Origin: Enterococcus mundtii | GTDB lineage: Bacteria; Bacillota; Bacilli; Lactobacillales; Enterococcaceae | Assembly: GCF_002947535.1 (NCBI RefSeq) | Contig: NZ_PUAP01000030.1 | Span: 1 to 64,000 of the forward strand | Length of the DNA: 64,000 bases | Reading direction: 5' to 3' | In this document: positions 16,937 to 26,182 of the stretch, in pieces | Position numbering within the stretch: position 1 is the stretch's first letter | Layout: the number at the start of each line of letters is the position of its first letter | Translations under genes and position numbers: made by a program | The notes under the pieces: model-generated | The model's database searches: none | What the model saw: only the letters and a program-made list of their open reading frames with translations | What the model was told of the DNA's origin: nothing

Positions 16937-16966
16937 TTGGTTATTTTCCTTTTCTAGTGATACACT
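16937..16966 (+). promoter_or_regulatory. Promoter of the DUF2442-like gene
   Basis: TTGGTT (16937-16942), an 18-base spacer and an extended -10, TGA-TACACT (16958-16966), upstream of an AGAGGAGG ribosome binding site. Confidence 0.5.
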
Positions 16967-17008
16967 AGTCTATAGAAACGAGTGTAAATAACAAGAGGAG
17001 GAGATAAG

Positions 17009-17293
17009 ATGACTGATGTTCCAAGAGCAGTAAAAGCGGAGATGGCAGCTAGCATGTTGAAGATCCAATTTGATAATGGGGAAACGAGATATTTAAAATC
17101 ACATCTAGCAAAAGAACATGCAGAAGCTTTTTCGATGAAAAATGGCAAGAGAAAGAATAGTTTATTGGCTTCACAAACAACCTGGGTAGGCTCGACTATT
17201 GAAATTCAACCAGATGGCACTCTTGTTCTGAATGAAAATGATTATTACTCTCCAGAAGAGTTATGGAACGATAGCAAAGAGCATATTATTTGA
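17009..17293 (+). CDS. Small DUF2442-like protein
   Basis: A 94-aa soluble protein with an AGAGGAGGAG ribosome binding site. The stretch PRAVKAEMAASMLKIQFDNG with a following ETRYL resembles the start of DUF2442 domains, which occur near toxin-antitoxin and regulatory genes but have no assigned activity. It is monocistronic, closed by a strong terminator shared with convergent napA. The family call is tentative. Confidence 0.6.
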   Translation: MTDVPRAVKAEMAASMLKIQFDNGETRYLKSHLAKEHAEAFSMKNGKRKNSLLASQTTWVGSTIEIQPDGTLVLNENDYYSPEELWNDSKEHII

Positions 17294-17297
17294 TCAA

Positions 17298-17349
17298 AAA
17301 TAGAGCCTTTCTATTAGATTCGAGAAATCTAGTAGAAAGGCTCTATTTA
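17298..17349. terminator. Bidirectional terminator
   Basis: AAATAGAGCCTTTCTA and its complement TAGAAAGGCTCTATTT form a long stem (with inner TAGATT/AATCTA). It serves both the small + strand gene and napA on the minus strand. Confidence 0.88.
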
Positions 17350-17361
17350 TCTGAGAACGAA

Positions 17362-18513
17362 TCACCCGTGATACACTTTTCTAGTAAAGTATTTAAGAAT
17401 CAATGGAGAGATCAAGGTACTTAATAAGATTACGATCACAAGTGGAGAATAATATTTTGCTTCAATCAATTGGCTTTGTTGTCCAATTTGCAAGATGATC
17501 AACGCCATTTCACCACGTGAGATCATGCCAGCTCCTACCATAAAGGCACTATTCGTTGAAAAACCGGCTACTTTCGCCCCTAGATAACCACCACCAAGTT
17601 TAGTCAAGACTGCAACAGTCGTTAGGATCAAGATAAAAATCAATTGTTCCCCAAAGTTGGAAAAATCGACTTCTAGTCCAACACTGACAAAAAACACAGG
17701 GATGAACACTGCGTAACCTAATGCTTCAACATTATGGTACACTTCTTCTTTGACGGTCGTTTGACTCACAGCGATCCCTGCAAAAAATGCGCCAATGACT
17801 GAACTTAGTCCGATCAAATCAGCAATGTAGGACATACCTAGACATAAAACCAACGAAACGATGATGATTGCAGAGTTGGCATAGATTTTTCCAGCTAGTG
17901 ACATCAAAAATGGAGCAATCCATTTGACCAATAAAAAAATAAAAATAAAGTAGATCACTTGCTCCAATAATAGAAGCGGTAAAGGGAGGCTACTGCCAGA
18001 TTCTCCTGTCAAAAAAGATAAGCTGAAACTTAACACTAATACGACAAGGATATCATCAACTACCGAAGCACCTAAGATAGTCGAACCTTCTTTTGTGTTG
18101 ACTACATGAAGTTCTTTCAATACTTCAACGGAGATACTCACAGAAGTGGCGGCAAGAATGATCCCAAAGAAAATAGCTTCATTCCTTGATACTTGAAAAA
18201 TTTCACCCGTCAGCCAGCCAAATAATACGGGGAGTATGATCCCTAATAAAGCAACGAACATTCCTGGCCGAAAGTATTTTTTCAACAAAGAAAGATCACT
18301 TTCTAGTCCAGCTAAAAACATCAATAAAATGACACCTATTTCTGAAAAATCATGGACGAGGATGTTCGGATGCACCCATCCAAGACCCGCACCACCAAGT
18401 AACACGCCAACGAGTAGTTGACCAATTACCGCAGGTACACCAAACCTCCGTGAGAGATGAGAGCCAATGGTTGTCGCTATCAAGATCAAACAGAGAATAC
18501 CTATAAATTCCAT
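17362..18513 (-). CDS. napA: Na+/H+ antiporter NapA (CPA2/KefB type)
   Basis: A 383-aa integral membrane protein with about twelve helices, matching the length of E. hirae NapA. The conserved unwound-helix region contains GASVVDDILVVLVLS, with adjacent Asp residues used for ion exchange, and SSVIGAFFAG follows. It exports Na+ or Li+ in exchange for protons. Two starts are possible: the ATG at 18522 abuts AAGGAAGG, while the ATG at 18513 (MEFIGILC) has the usual spacing and gives the family length, so it is preferred. A perfect palindrome lies about 70 bases upstream. Confidence 0.88.
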   Translation of the reverse strand: MEFIGILCLILIATTIGSHLSRRFGVPAVIGQLLVGVLLGGAGLGWVHPNILVHDFSEIGVILLMFLAGLESDLSLLKKYFRPGMFVALLGIILPVLFGWLTGEIFQVSRNEAIFFGIILAATSVSISVEVLKELHVVNTKEGSTILGASVVDDILVVLVLSFSLSFLTGESGSSLPLPLLLLEQVIYFIFIFLLVKWIAPFLMSLAGKIYANSAIIIVSLVLCLGMSYIADLIGLSSVIGAFFAGIAVSQTTVKEEVYHNVEALGYAVFIPVFFVSVGLEVDFSNFGEQLIFILILTTVAVLTKLGGGYLGAKVAGFSTNSAFMVGAGMISRGEMALIILQIGQQSQLIEAKYYSPLVIVILLSTLISPLILKYFTRKVYHG

Positions 18514-18581
18514 TCTTTTCATCCTTCCTTTCTCAAAAAGAATTTAGTTTATTCGTGTCAAATGACCTCCTAAATAGGATA

Positions 18582-18603
18582 ACATAAATAACGTTATTTA
18601 TGT
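18582..18603. promoter_or_regulatory. Perfect 22-bp palindrome upstream of napA
   Basis: Each 11-base half is ACATAAATAAC, and the second half is its exact reverse complement with no loop. It sits 69 bases before the napA start and about 70 bases downstream of the terminator of the next operon, in the expected promoter region. A dimeric repressor or activator site is likely; the protein is unknown. Confidence 0.55.
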
Positions 18604-18641
18604 AGTATCGTCCATTGGAGGAATAGATGAAAGCGTACAAT

Positions 18642-18671
18642 AAAAAAGGTCAGGCATTTAAGCCCAACCTC
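18642..18671 (-). terminator. Terminator of the DUF308 gene
   Basis: AGGT..GGC and GCC..ACCT form a short interrupted stem; on the minus strand it is followed by a run of T. Confidence 0.7.
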
Positions 18672-18687
18672 GAAGTTAAATAACTAA

Positions 18688-19215
18688 TCAATTGACATAC
18701 ATATTTCTTACTTTGAAGTAGTTGATGATCTCAGAGATTCCCATAAAGATCAAGATACCGCCAAAGATTTGGAAAAGGATCATCAAGCTTTGGAATGGAT
18801 TAAATAGCAAAATCAATCCACCAATCAGTAAAATCACGCTGTATAATGACCAGCCTTTTGATTTCGTATTCAAACTAATGAACAATTGAAATGCGCCATT
18901 TGCTAAGATCATTAATCCTAAAAGAATCGGCAAGATAGAAACGTTTGCTGATGCAAATAAGAACACGATCAGTCCGAAAACCAGAAAAGCAATCGCACTG
19001 AAAAGTCCAAACCCCCAAACGCCCGTTTTTTGCTTGTTTTTATAGGCTTCAAATAAATTGATCAGTCCCAGTAAAACAAAATAAGCAGTGATAAGATAGC
19101 CGACAAAATTAAATACGGCAGTCGGATTGATGACTATTGCGATACCGGCAATGATATAAATTGCTGCTCGTAAAAAAGCATGTCTTTGAAAATTGCTTCG
19201 AATAAGTTCATACAT
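18688..19215 (-). CDS. DUF308 / HdeD-like membrane protein
   Basis: A 175-aa protein with six hydrophobic segments arranged as short-loop helix pairs, typical of DUF308 (HdeD-like) proteins. It has an AAGGAGG ribosome binding site before the ATG and is closed by the hairpin at 18642-18671. HdeD of E. coli belongs to the acid-stress region, but Gram-positive members have no demonstrated activity. Its neighbour across the terminator is napA, so an ion or pH stress setting is possible though not shown. Confidence 0.78.
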   Translation of the reverse strand: MYELIRSNFQRHAFLRAAIYIIAGIAIVINPTAVFNFVGYLITAYFVLLGLINLFEAYKNKQKTGVWGFGLFSAIAFLVFGLIVFLFASANVSILPILLGLMILANGAFQLFISLNTKSKGWSLYSVILLIGGLILLFNPFQSLMILFQIFGGILIFMGISEIINYFKVRNMYVN

Positions 19216-19284
19216 TATTATAACCTCCTTTTTTTTATTTTAACGGTTATTGATGTATAAACCAACTATTAACTAGTGATTCCA

Positions 19285-19635
19285 TTATTTTCTAAGGATT
19301 TTTTCCATTTTCTTTCCTTTAGCTAATTCATCGATCAGTTTGTCTAAATAACGGATTTCTTGCATCAAAGGTTCTTCGATATTTTCTACTCTGACACCAC
19401 AAATAACTCCGGTGATTAATTTACGGTCAGGATTCAATCTCGGTGCCTCAGCAAAGAAAGTTTTGAAATCCTTTTCCAATTGAATCTGTTCCTCTAATTC
19501 AGTTTGTCCATAGCCGGTCAACCAATGAATGATTTGGTCAACTTCCTCTTTTGTACGATTTTTTCGTTCTGCTTTCTTGATATAAAGAGGATAGACAGAA
19601 GAAAAAGTCATAGTGAAAATACGATGTTCAGTCAT
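19285..19635 (-). CDS. DUF2200 family protein
   Basis: A 116-aa soluble protein, [20 protein letters not shown] at the N-terminus, matching DUF2200, whose members are small single-domain cytoplasmic proteins of unknown function. The ATG at 19635 has AAAGGAG five to six bases upstream; the open frame runs further upstream but lacks a start with an RBS. It lies downstream of the Mga-type regulator on the same strand, with its own upstream space of about 150 bases. Confidence 0.82.
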   Translation of the reverse strand: MTEHRIFTMTFSSVYPLYIKKAERKNRTKEEVDQIIHWLTGYGQTELEEQIQLEKDFKTFFAEAPRLNPDRKLITGVICGVRVENIEEPLMQEIRYLDKLIDELAKGKKMEKILRK

Positions 19636-19778
19636 AGAAAAGCTCCTTTTTCGATTATTATATAATGAACTGTTCGAAAAGAATAGCTGTAGCTTCAAGT
19701 CACGTGAAAGATCAATAGACAGGGGGATATAGATATTAAGATCCCTACAAGAAACATAGACATCTGTATCTGTGAAAA

Positions 19779-21311
19779 TCAATGGAAGTCAGCATAATCA
19801 CGTTCTTGTTTGATCTCAAAAATATAGGTAGCTAACTGTGCAATCATCTTTTTCCAATCATCTGGACGAACGATGCCGTTTAACAAATAAATCTTTTTGA
19901 TACTCTCAGGTAGCTGGTTTAGCGGGCAATCACTAATGACGATATCGCATTGTTCCATATAGTAACGTTGGATGACGATCGCCTCTTTTGAAAAAATTTG
20001 TTCGATTTTAACAATTAAATCTTTACTGATATAAAAGTCTTTCGTATGATTCACACCGATGATGATCGGTGGTTGCTTTTTGAAACGGTCGTAGAAATGT
20101 AGTAATTCTTCGACTACCCAAGAAACATTTTCTTTTTCTAGAAAATCTGGTAGGTAATGCCAATTTTCTTGTCGAAAGTTCTCATAAAATTCAGCTACGA
20201 CTGTTCTTAAGTGTTCATAGTTTTTCTGATCCTTATAAAGCAAGAAAGTCGGTAAAGGCGTATTCGGCTGTTCGCTATCCAAAAAGGTATTGTGAAGTTT
20301 ATTGATTGTAAAGGAAAGCGCGTATAAATTTTTTTGTTTTTCAGGTAGCTCTAAAGCGAAATGCTGACTGAATGCTTCAACTAAGTTCTTGGAATAAATC
20401 AAATAAGGGAAATCGATTGCTAACAGTCTTTGATAGTGCGTCAAACTTTGCTCTTCACTATCCAATTGAGAAATCGTTAGGCGTGCTAATAAATTGAGTA
20501 TGATTCGTTGTTCCCGACAAATCGGTAGATCAGGATTCAAAATATCCACATCAGGTTCTATCAAAAGATCAATATACTTAAACTGGCTTAACTCTTTTTG
20601 AACATTTTCTAATGATGTCATGGGAAAATTATCTTGGCAAAGTTTCAAGAGAAGATACAACTTATCCAAGACACCACCATTCATCCCATCCAATAAATCT
20701 TTTTTAAAGAAGGCATGGAGTGTGTACTCGATTTTTTTTGGCTCTTCCTTGTGATAGGGAAGGGAGGTATTAGCAAAAATCGTCCAATAGACATCTAGGA
20801 AACAATATTGGATTTGAATCTCACTACCAGTGATTATTTTCTTTCCCTTACTTGAAAACTTAAAGGAGATTCCATATAAAGCCAAAAATTGGTTGATTGC
20901 CTTCATTTTAGAATAGAGATATGAAGGACTGTAATTTGTCATTTGGCTGATCGTGACCATAGAGTTGACTTTCTGACGAAGTAAGGCAGCAATGATTTGG
21001 AAATTAGTTGATTCAAAACAATATTTACCAAATAATTCGTAATAACACGTCGCAAGGTCAGCATCGTTCAAAGAAATTTTGACGAATTTCTTGTTTTTCA
21101 CTACTTCAACACTACTCAAGCCTAAAGAATGAAAATCCTGTTCGATTTCATGAAGATATAAAAGAAAGTTTGAATCAGACATCTTAAAGTAATCCGCTAG
21201 ATAGTGCGTGGTGATAAAGAACTGATGCTCAGCTAAAAAAAGAAAAATCTCAAGTTTTGTTACATTTTTCTTCTTTAATAAAAACGTTTTGATTGCTTCT
21301 TGTGTTTGCAT
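19779..21311 (-). CDS. Mga/AtxA-family transcriptional regulator
   Basis: A 510-aa regulator. An N-terminal helix-turn-helix lies at about residues 16-60 ([20 protein letters not shown] region) and a second Mga-type HTH at about 100-155 ([20 protein letters not shown]). A long middle part resembles PTS regulation domains and the C-terminus is EIIB-like, as in Mga and AtxA. These proteins activate surface and virulence genes in streptococci and bacilli. ATG 21311 follows GGAGGAAT. It is divergent from the LPxTG protein gene, with 129 bases between starts, which makes that gene a likely target. Confidence 0.8.
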   Translation of the reverse strand: MQTQEAIKTFLLKKKNVTKLEIFLFLAEHQFFITTHYLADYFKMSDSNFLLYLHEIEQDFHSLGLSSVEVVKNKKFVKISLNDADLATCYYELFGKYCFESTNFQIIAALLRQKVNSMVTISQMTNYSPSYLYSKMKAINQFLALYGISFKFSSKGKKIITGSEIQIQYCFLDVYWTIFANTSLPYHKEEPKKIEYTLHAFFKKDLLDGMNGGVLDKLYLLLKLCQDNFPMTSLENVQKELSQFKYIDLLIEPDVDILNPDLPICREQRIILNLLARLTISQLDSEEQSLTHYQRLLAIDFPYLIYSKNLVEAFSQHFALELPEKQKNLYALSFTINKLHNTFLDSEQPNTPLPTFLLYKDQKNYEHLRTVVAEFYENFRQENWHYLPDFLEKENVSWVVEELLHFYDRFKKQPPIIIGVNHTKDFYISKDLIVKIEQIFSKEAIVIQRYYMEQCDIVISDCPLNQLPESIKKIYLLNGIVRPDDWKKMIAQLATYIFEIKQERDYADFH

Positions 21312-21440
21312 TGAAATTCCTCCGGTTGAAAATTTTACTGAAAATTTCTTTATTTTACACAAAAAAACAGTAAATCTTCCGTATCAATCTATATTATCTT
21401 ATGTTTAACATGATAATGATATTAAATAGGAGGAATTCTC

Positions 21441-22865
21441 ATGAAATATTTAAGTCTTCTCTTTGCTTCTGTTTTACTGAGTAGTGTTTCTGTATCAGTC
21501 GAAGCTGCACAGACAGATGAACAACCTAGCAATGATGTGGCACAACTAGCTGCACATTCAGGCTGGGCAAATGTGAATCAAATCAAATTTTTAGAAGAAC
21601 ATGCTTCAGCAAACTCAGGTATCATGAAACTTAGTCTAGGAGAGACGATCACGGTGAAAGCACTGGTGACTTATTCAGGGGATATCCAACCGATTTTACA
21701 GTCTGTTGTTCAATTTGAAAACGTTGATCCAGCCTTGAAGATCGAACATGATCCAGCTTCACTTGTATTCAATAATAAACTAGCAACTTTTACGTTTAAT
21801 ATTACATTGACACAACCAATCAATAGACCTGCTTTATTCTCTGTAAAAGTGGCAGATGGTCAACCTGGAGATAGACATCATTTGACACCATATAGTCAAT
21901 GTCAAACAGTTGAACAAAAAGCGGGCGGAACAGGTGGCGTGACTGAGCCAGATCCAAATCCAAATCCTAAACCGGATAACCCAGACGAAAATCCAGACGT
22001 AACACCGGATAATCCAGATGAAAACCCAGATGTCACACCAGATAATCCAGATGAAAATCCAGACGTGACACCGGATAATCCAGATGAAAATCCAGATGTG
22101 ACACCAGATAATCCAGATGAGAATCCAGATGTCACACCGGATAATCCAGACGAAAACCCAGATGTAACACCAGATAATCCAGACGAAAACCCAGACGTGA
22201 CACCAGATAATCCAGACGAAAACCCAGACGTGACACCGGATAATCCGGATGAAAACCCAGATGTGACACCGGATAATCCAGATGAAAATCCAGATGTAAC
22301 ACCGGATAATCCAGACGAAAACCCAGACGTGACACCGGATAATCCAGACGAAAATCCAGATGTGACACCGGATAATCCAGATGAAAACCCAGATGTAACA
22401 CCGAATAATCCGGATGAGAATCCAGATGTAAAACCGGATAAACCAGAGGGCAACAATGGAAACTATGAAGGAGATAACGGGGAAGATGGAAATGATGGAA
22501 ATGGTGGACATGGTGATGGAGAAGTGATTGAACCACAAATCCACCCCGAAGGCAAAAAGCCAACGATCACAATACCTGAACAAGTAAAACCATTGTCTCA
22601 AATTCGAAAACAATCAATTCCACATATTGATACGACAGATGTACTGGTAAATAAAAAATCGTCTGAAAGTGCGAAAGAAATTCTGCCAGTGACAAAAATA
22701 GCTCACTCATTAAATCAAGTAGCTAATGATAAGAATTCTGCAACATCAACAGAGGAAACAACGAAGCAATTACCTAAAACGGGAGAGCACAATCGCTTCT
22801 TTACATGGATGTTTGGTCTGCTGATCACAGGAATGAGCATGGTTACTTTTAGAAAAATGAATTAA
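21441..22865 (+). CDS. LPxTG-anchored surface protein with Asp/Pro/Asn repeats
   Basis: A 474-aa cell-wall protein. Signal peptide (residues 1-22, ending VEA), a unique N-terminal domain to about 155, then fourteen 11-residue repeats [11 protein letters not shown] (residues about 178-331), a Gly/Asn/Asp-rich linker, a Ser/Thr-rich region and the sorting signal LPKTG, a hydrophobic helix and a short basic tail. Sortase A should attach it to peptidoglycan. The repeat is highly acidic and extended, a stalk that lifts the N-terminal domain. RBS is AGGAGGAAT. The ligand is unknown; the head domain resembles no family I can name. Confidence 0.88.
   Translation: MKYLSLLFASVLLSSVSVSVEAAQTDEQPSNDVAQLAAHSGWANVNQIKFLEEHASANSGIMKLSLGETITVKALVTYSGDIQPILQSVVQFENVDPALKIEHDPASLVFNNKLATFTFNITLTQPINRPALFSVKVADGQPGDRHHLTPYSQCQTVEQKAGGTGGVTEPDPNPNPKPDNPDENPDVTPDNPDENPDVTPDNPDENPDVTPDNPDENPDVTPDNPDENPDVTPDNPDENPDVTPDNPDENPDVTPDNPDENPDVTPDNPDENPDVTPDNPDENPDVTPDNPDENPDVTPDNPDENPDVTPDNPDENPDVTPNNPDENPDVKPDKPEGNNGNYEGDNGEDGNDGNGGHGDGEVIEPQIHPEGKKPTITIPEQVKPLSQIRKQSIPHIDTTDVLVNKKSSESAKEILPVTKIAHSLNQVANDKNSATSTEETTKQLPKTGEHNRFFTWMFGLLITGMSMVTFRKMN
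21972..22433 (+). repeat. Fourteen tandem 33-bp repeats inside the surface protein gene
   Basis: 462 bases divide exactly into fourteen 33-bp units (CCGGATAATCCAGATGAAAA then TCCAGATGTGACA in consensus), differing mostly at third codon positions. The protein repeat is nearly invariant, showing selection on sequence; only the last unit changes T to N and K. The array also leaves long stop-free frames on the minus strand, which are not genes. Confidence 0.95.
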
Positions 22866-22880
22866 TGATTGTAATAGGTA

Positions 22881-22917
22881 AAAAACGCCTTGAAACGGAA
22901 TGTTTCAAGGCGTTTTT
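22881..22917. terminator. Bidirectional terminator
   Basis: AAAAACGCCTTGAAAC and GTTTCAAGGCGTTTTT are perfect complements around GGAAT. It lies between the LPxTG gene and the convergent bile salt hydrolase gene. Confidence 0.92.
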
Positions 22918-22934
22918 GCGTAGAAAATGATTAA

Positions 22935-23909
22935 TCAGTTAACATAGTGGATTTGTTCTTCTTCAATCAACGGATAGGTGAGTAATTCTGTACTATCTAA
23001 ATCTTCTTTCGTCATATCGACTGCATTGATTTGGCTATTTGTGTAGGTCGTGTAGTAATAGATTCCTTTATCTACATTGCAACAAGAAGAATAGATCGTA
23101 TACTCAAATTTCCCATTACCAACATCACAGAGGCCTTTTTGTTGTTCGACCGATTTTAGGATATGGAAGAATTGACTAACGCTTTCCTGTTCCGTCGTTG
23201 CTTTGACGGAATTTAATTTTGTAAATGCAACTTTAACAAAACGAGAAGCAGATGATAAATCTCCAGGTAAGCCTAATCCACCCATCCCACGAGAATAGAC
23301 CGATAAATCAAGTTCATCGGAAAAATGGTTTTTAGGGGTAGTCGGTGAGACTGATCGATAGTTATTCAAGTTAAATAATTGATAGTCAAAGGTTGGATTA
23401 TTTGTTAATACACCGATTGGATTATCATAAATTTTTAAGCCTTCGGCAACTGATTCGATAACAATTGATGTTTCTTGATCCGCTAATATCCAATGAAGAG
23501 GAGATAACGGTAGTTCTTCACTGAAATTGATGTTGACTAAATTGATGTCTGCTAATAACGTACGAGCTTCTTCTACATTTTTACATTGACTCAATATCCA
23601 TGGAATAAATTCAAATGGTGTAATATTGGTCTTTTCAGGATCTTCGTCAAAAAAATGGGCATTCCCAGGGAAATTCAAACCAGCCATACTCAAACCTTTT
23701 TCATTTGTTGCATCATAATAGAGGGGGTAGTTATCTACAACTGCTGCCATACCGATGATCGCATAATGAGACTCTTGCTTTGGGACTTTTCGATAAACAA
23801 AAGGATAATTTCTTGGAGTGATCGTCACCTGTTCATTATAAGAAACCTCTAAATCCAAATTCCGACCAAAATAATGATCGTTAGTTGTGTAAGTAATAGA
23901 TGTACACAT
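22935..23909 (-). CDS. bsh: Choloylglycine (bile salt) hydrolase
   Basis: A 324-aa Ntn-hydrolase that deconjugates glycine- and taurine-conjugated bile salts. The catalytic nucleophile is Cys2, exposed after Met removal (MCTSITYTTND); R16 and D19 in FGRNLD, N79 in GLNFPG, N171 in TNNP and R223 in SASRF occupy the known active-site positions. The length is that of the family. There is no signal peptide, so it acts in the cytoplasm. The ATG at 23909 has AAAGGAGG upstream. It is typical of gut enterococci and lactobacilli and supports a host-associated lifestyle. Confidence 0.95.
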   Translation of the reverse strand: MCTSITYTTNDHYFGRNLDLEVSYNEQVTITPRNYPFVYRKVPKQESHYAIIGMAAVVDNYPLYYDATNEKGLSMAGLNFPGNAHFFDEDPEKTNITPFEFIPWILSQCKNVEEARTLLADINLVNINFSEELPLSPLHWILADQETSIVIESVAEGLKIYDNPIGVLTNNPTFDYQLFNLNNYRSVSPTTPKNHFSDELDLSVYSRGMGGLGLPGDLSSASRFVKVAFTKLNSVKATTEQESVSQFFHILKSVEQQKGLCDVGNGKFEYTIYSSCCNVDKGIYYYTTYTNSQINAVDMTKEDLDSTELLTYPLIEEEQIHYVN

Positions 23910-24005
23910 TATAATAACCTCCTTTTTTTAATTCTATATTAAGCCGATAAAAGGAAAATTACTAATAAAATGATTGCCGCTTCTTATAAGTTGTAAAATC
24001 AAGCG

Positions 24006-24033
24006 AAAAAAAACCCGGTAATTGAATTACCGA
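24006..24033 (-). terminator. Terminator of the ohr-ohrR unit
   Basis: CGGTAAT/ATTACCG stem overlapping the ohrR stop; on the minus strand it is followed by eight T. Confidence 0.85.
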
Positions 24034-24476
24034 GCATCTTGTTCTTTATTAAAATTTTTAAGCATTTTTTTAGTCAAATGAAGCAACATAGATAATTCTT
24101 CTTCATCTAAAGGTAAAAATTCAAGGATTTTTTCAGGGATGTCTTTTGCTTGATCTTGCAACAAAAGTCCTTGTTCAGTTAGAGATAGAATAGTTACCCG
24201 TTCATCTGAATCAGCTCTTTTACGAGTGATGTACTGCTTAGTAGTTAATTTCTTTATTACAGGAGTCAAAGTTCCTGAATCCAAACACAAGATCTGGCCT
24301 AACTCCTTCATGGTGATTTGTTTTCTCTCCCATAAAACAAGTAAAACAAGATACTGCGTATAAGTAAGATCCAGTGGCTTCAACAAGGGTGTATAGTAAC
24401 GAGTAATTTCTTTAGAGGTGGCATATAAAGGAAAGCATAATTGATTTTTTAGTAATAACTCCTCCAAATAGACCAC
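24027..24476 (-). CDS. ohrR: Organic hydroperoxide sensor OhrR (MarR family)
   Basis: A 149-aa winged-helix repressor. The reactive cysteine is C14 in NQLCFPLYATSKE, the position of Cys15 in Bacillus OhrR, and the context is characteristic of one-Cys OhrR. The recognition region spans TMKELGQILCLDSGTLTPVI and the wing RKRADSDERV. Oxidation of the cysteine by organic peroxides releases it from DNA. It follows ohr by 46 bases on the same strand, and an OhrR-type operator precedes ohr. Confidence 0.9.
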   Translation of the reverse strand: MVYLEELLLKNQLCFPLYATSKEITRYYTPLLKPLDLTYTQYLVLLVLWERKQITMKELGQILCLDSGTLTPVIKKLTTKQYITRKRADSDERVTILSLTEQGLLLQDQAKDIPEKILEFLPLDEEELSMLLHLTKKMLKNFNKEQDAR

Positions 24477-24522
24477 CTCCTAATGTGCTACTTCATAGCA
24501 TACTTGTTTTTTCTAAAAAAAT

Positions 24523-24933
24523 CTAGTTCTCTACGGCTGTCAAAGTAACTTCAATATTGCCAGCTGTTGCTTTTGAATAAGGACAAACTTTATGTGCAGC
24601 TTCTAGTAATTCTTGTGTTTCTTCAATTGATAAACCTTCAACTGAACCTTCGATCTCAACACCTAAAACAAAACTCATTTCACTTTCTGCATATAGAGAT
24701 ACTTGAGCGCTGATCGTTGATGCACCGTCAATATTTTTTTGTGTTTTGATCAAGTCTAGTGCGCTATTGAAACATGCACTAAAACCAGCGGCAAACAATT
24801 GTTCCGGATTTGTTGCATCGTCTACACGTTTACCTGGAGCTGCAATGTTAAGCTCGAATGAGTGATCTGGACTGTGTACTTCCCCAGAACGTCCGCCAGT
24901 ATTGATCATTTTTGTTGAATACATTTTTTTCAT
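24523..24933 (-). CDS. ohr: Organic hydroperoxide resistance protein Ohr (OsmC family)
   Basis: A 136-aa thiol-dependent peroxidase that reduces organic and lipid hydroperoxides. The two catalytic cysteines are C54 in GFSACFNSAL and C117 in HKVCPYSKAT, with R16 and the E44-containing loop NPEQLFAAG completing the active site. Start ATG 24933 has AAAGAGGAGTG upstream, preceded by an OhrR operator. It is the first gene of the ohr-ohrR transcription unit. Confidence 0.94.
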   Translation of the reverse strand: MKKMYSTKMINTGGRSGEVHSPDHSFELNIAAPGKRVDDATNPEQLFAAGFSACFNSALDLIKTQKNIDGASTISAQVSLYAESEMSFVLGVEIEGSVEGLSIEETQELLEAAHKVCPYSKATAGNIEVTLTAVEN

Positions 24934-24962
24934 TAAAAAATCACTCCTCTTTTTATATTTGA

Positions 24963-24989
24963 TACAATTAAATTGTACACAATTTAATT
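24963..24989. promoter_or_regulatory. OhrR operator upstream of ohr
   Basis: TACAATT-A-AATTGTA at 24963-24977 is a perfect inverted repeat, followed directly by a second partial copy (ACAATTTAATT). This closely resembles the Bacillus subtilis ohrA operator (TACAATT/AATTGTA). It lies 30 bases before the ohr start, so bound OhrR would block the promoter. Confidence 0.85.
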
Positions 24990-25013
24990 AGGTAGAGCAA
25001 TTAACTTGCTTGT

Positions 25014-25063
25014 AAAAAAGTCTACTCCTGATTTATGAATAAAAACCAAGAGTAGACTTTTTT
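25014..25063. terminator. Terminator of the YitT gene
   Basis: AAAAAAGTCTACTC and GAGTAGACTTTTTT flank a loop of about 22 bases; the site lies just after the stop of the minus-strand yitT-like gene. Confidence 0.8.
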
Positions 25064-25096
25064 AAAGGAATAGGTCCGTTCATTTTAATTGTGACA

Positions 25097-25945
25097 TCAT
25101 TCGATCGGATGGTACGTAAATCCACTACCCATGACTTCTGCTACACTATTGACGATGACAAAAGCATTCGGATCGATTTCTTCAATTATCGGTTTGACTT
25201 TAGAAAATTCTTGGTCAGTGACAACCATCAATAAAACTTCTTTTGATAGATTACTATAACCGCCTCTAGCTTCTAGGATCGTGAACCCACGTCCAATCTC
25301 TTGACTTAAACGTGTATGGATTTCTAAAAGATGATTCTCGCTTAGAACCATGATCGATTTTTGACGATTGGTTCCTGTTTCAATGTAATTCATTACGATG
25401 GATGTAATTACGATCGACAGAATCGCATAGAGAAATTCATCAAATCCAAAAACAAATAAGGTTAAGGAAACAACGACAGCGTCGGTCATCAAAAGTCCAA
25501 TGGAAGGACTCAAATTGAAGTATTTTTTGAAGATCAGGGGAGGGATCGTGGTACCGCCACTAGATGAATTATTCTTGTATAAGATAGCTACACCTAAAGC
25601 AAAGATCGCACTACCGAAAATGACTGACAAGAGACGATCAGGCGTGATCATATACTCTGGAACGATCTCAATGATCGCTGGGAAGACTAAACTACCAAAT
25701 AATACTTTAAAGAAAGGTTTCTTGCCTAAAAAGACCAAAGCTAAGACTAACATGATGATGTTCAAAACCAGTATGACTGTTGCTCGGTTCAACCCTAAAG
25801 CTGACTCAAGTAAAATACCAAGTCCACTTACGCCACCAGCTGCAATGTGATGCGGACCTAAAAACATGTTGATACTGATAGCTAAAATAGTTAAAGCAAA
25901 CACTATTTTAATGTATGTCCAAATTATATTTCTACCGTGTTTCAT
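25097..25945 (-). CDS. YitT family membrane protein
   Basis: A 282-aa protein with about six membrane helices (DUF161 repeats, residues about 10-180, with FLGPHHIAAGGVSGLGILLE and NNSSSGGTTIPPLI) and a cytoplasmic DUF2179 domain of about 80 residues at the C-terminus. YitT proteins are widespread in Firmicutes; the transport substrate has not been settled. It is monocistronic, ending at the terminator 25014-25063. Confidence 0.85.
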   Translation of the reverse strand: MKHGRNIIWTYIKIVFALTILAISINMFLGPHHIAAGGVSGLGILLESALGLNRATVILVLNIIMLVLALVFLGKKPFFKVLFGSLVFPAIIEIVPEYMITPDRLLSVIFGSAIFALGVAILYKNNSSSGGTTIPPLIFKKYFNLSPSIGLLMTDAVVVSLTLFVFGFDEFLYAILSIVITSIVMNYIETGTNRQKSIMVLSENHLLEIHTRLSQEIGRGFTILEARGGYSNLSKEVLLMVVTDQEFSKVKPIIEEIDPNAFVIVNSVAEVMGSGFTYHPIE

Positions 25946-26023
25946 TTATCCACTTCCTACTATACATTTATTTCCAACTATTTTCATTATACATTAATTT
26001 TGTATAAAAGTTAACAAAGTTGA

Positions 26024-26050
26024 AAAAGAAAGTTAGATAAACCTAACTTT
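26024..26050 (-). terminator. Probable terminator downstream of the thioesterase gene
   Basis: AAAGTTAG/CTAACTTT stem, with CTTTTTC following on the minus strand. It lies about 130 bases after the thioesterase stop. Confidence 0.5.
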
Positions 26051-26182
26051 ATGATGAATCGTTAAAAGATAAAATGGGTCGAAATGGTGGACACCAATTA
26101 ATAAAAACAATTATGAAATGGAACAAAACGTGTATTTTTTGCTTCATACTGACTCGATATTTATAGAAACTATTTATAAAAG

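Noticed and set aside
21972-22433. Regular 33-bp repeats as a possible CRISPR array
   Set aside because: Units are contiguous with no unique spacers, and they encode an in-frame protein repeat.
21834-22613. Long minus-strand open frames (259, 184 and 143 aa) across the surface-protein repeats
   Set aside because: They are stop-free only because the 33-bp repeat (a multiple of three) has no stop in these frames; products are periodic Trp/Ile or Gly/Ser strings without starts or RBS.
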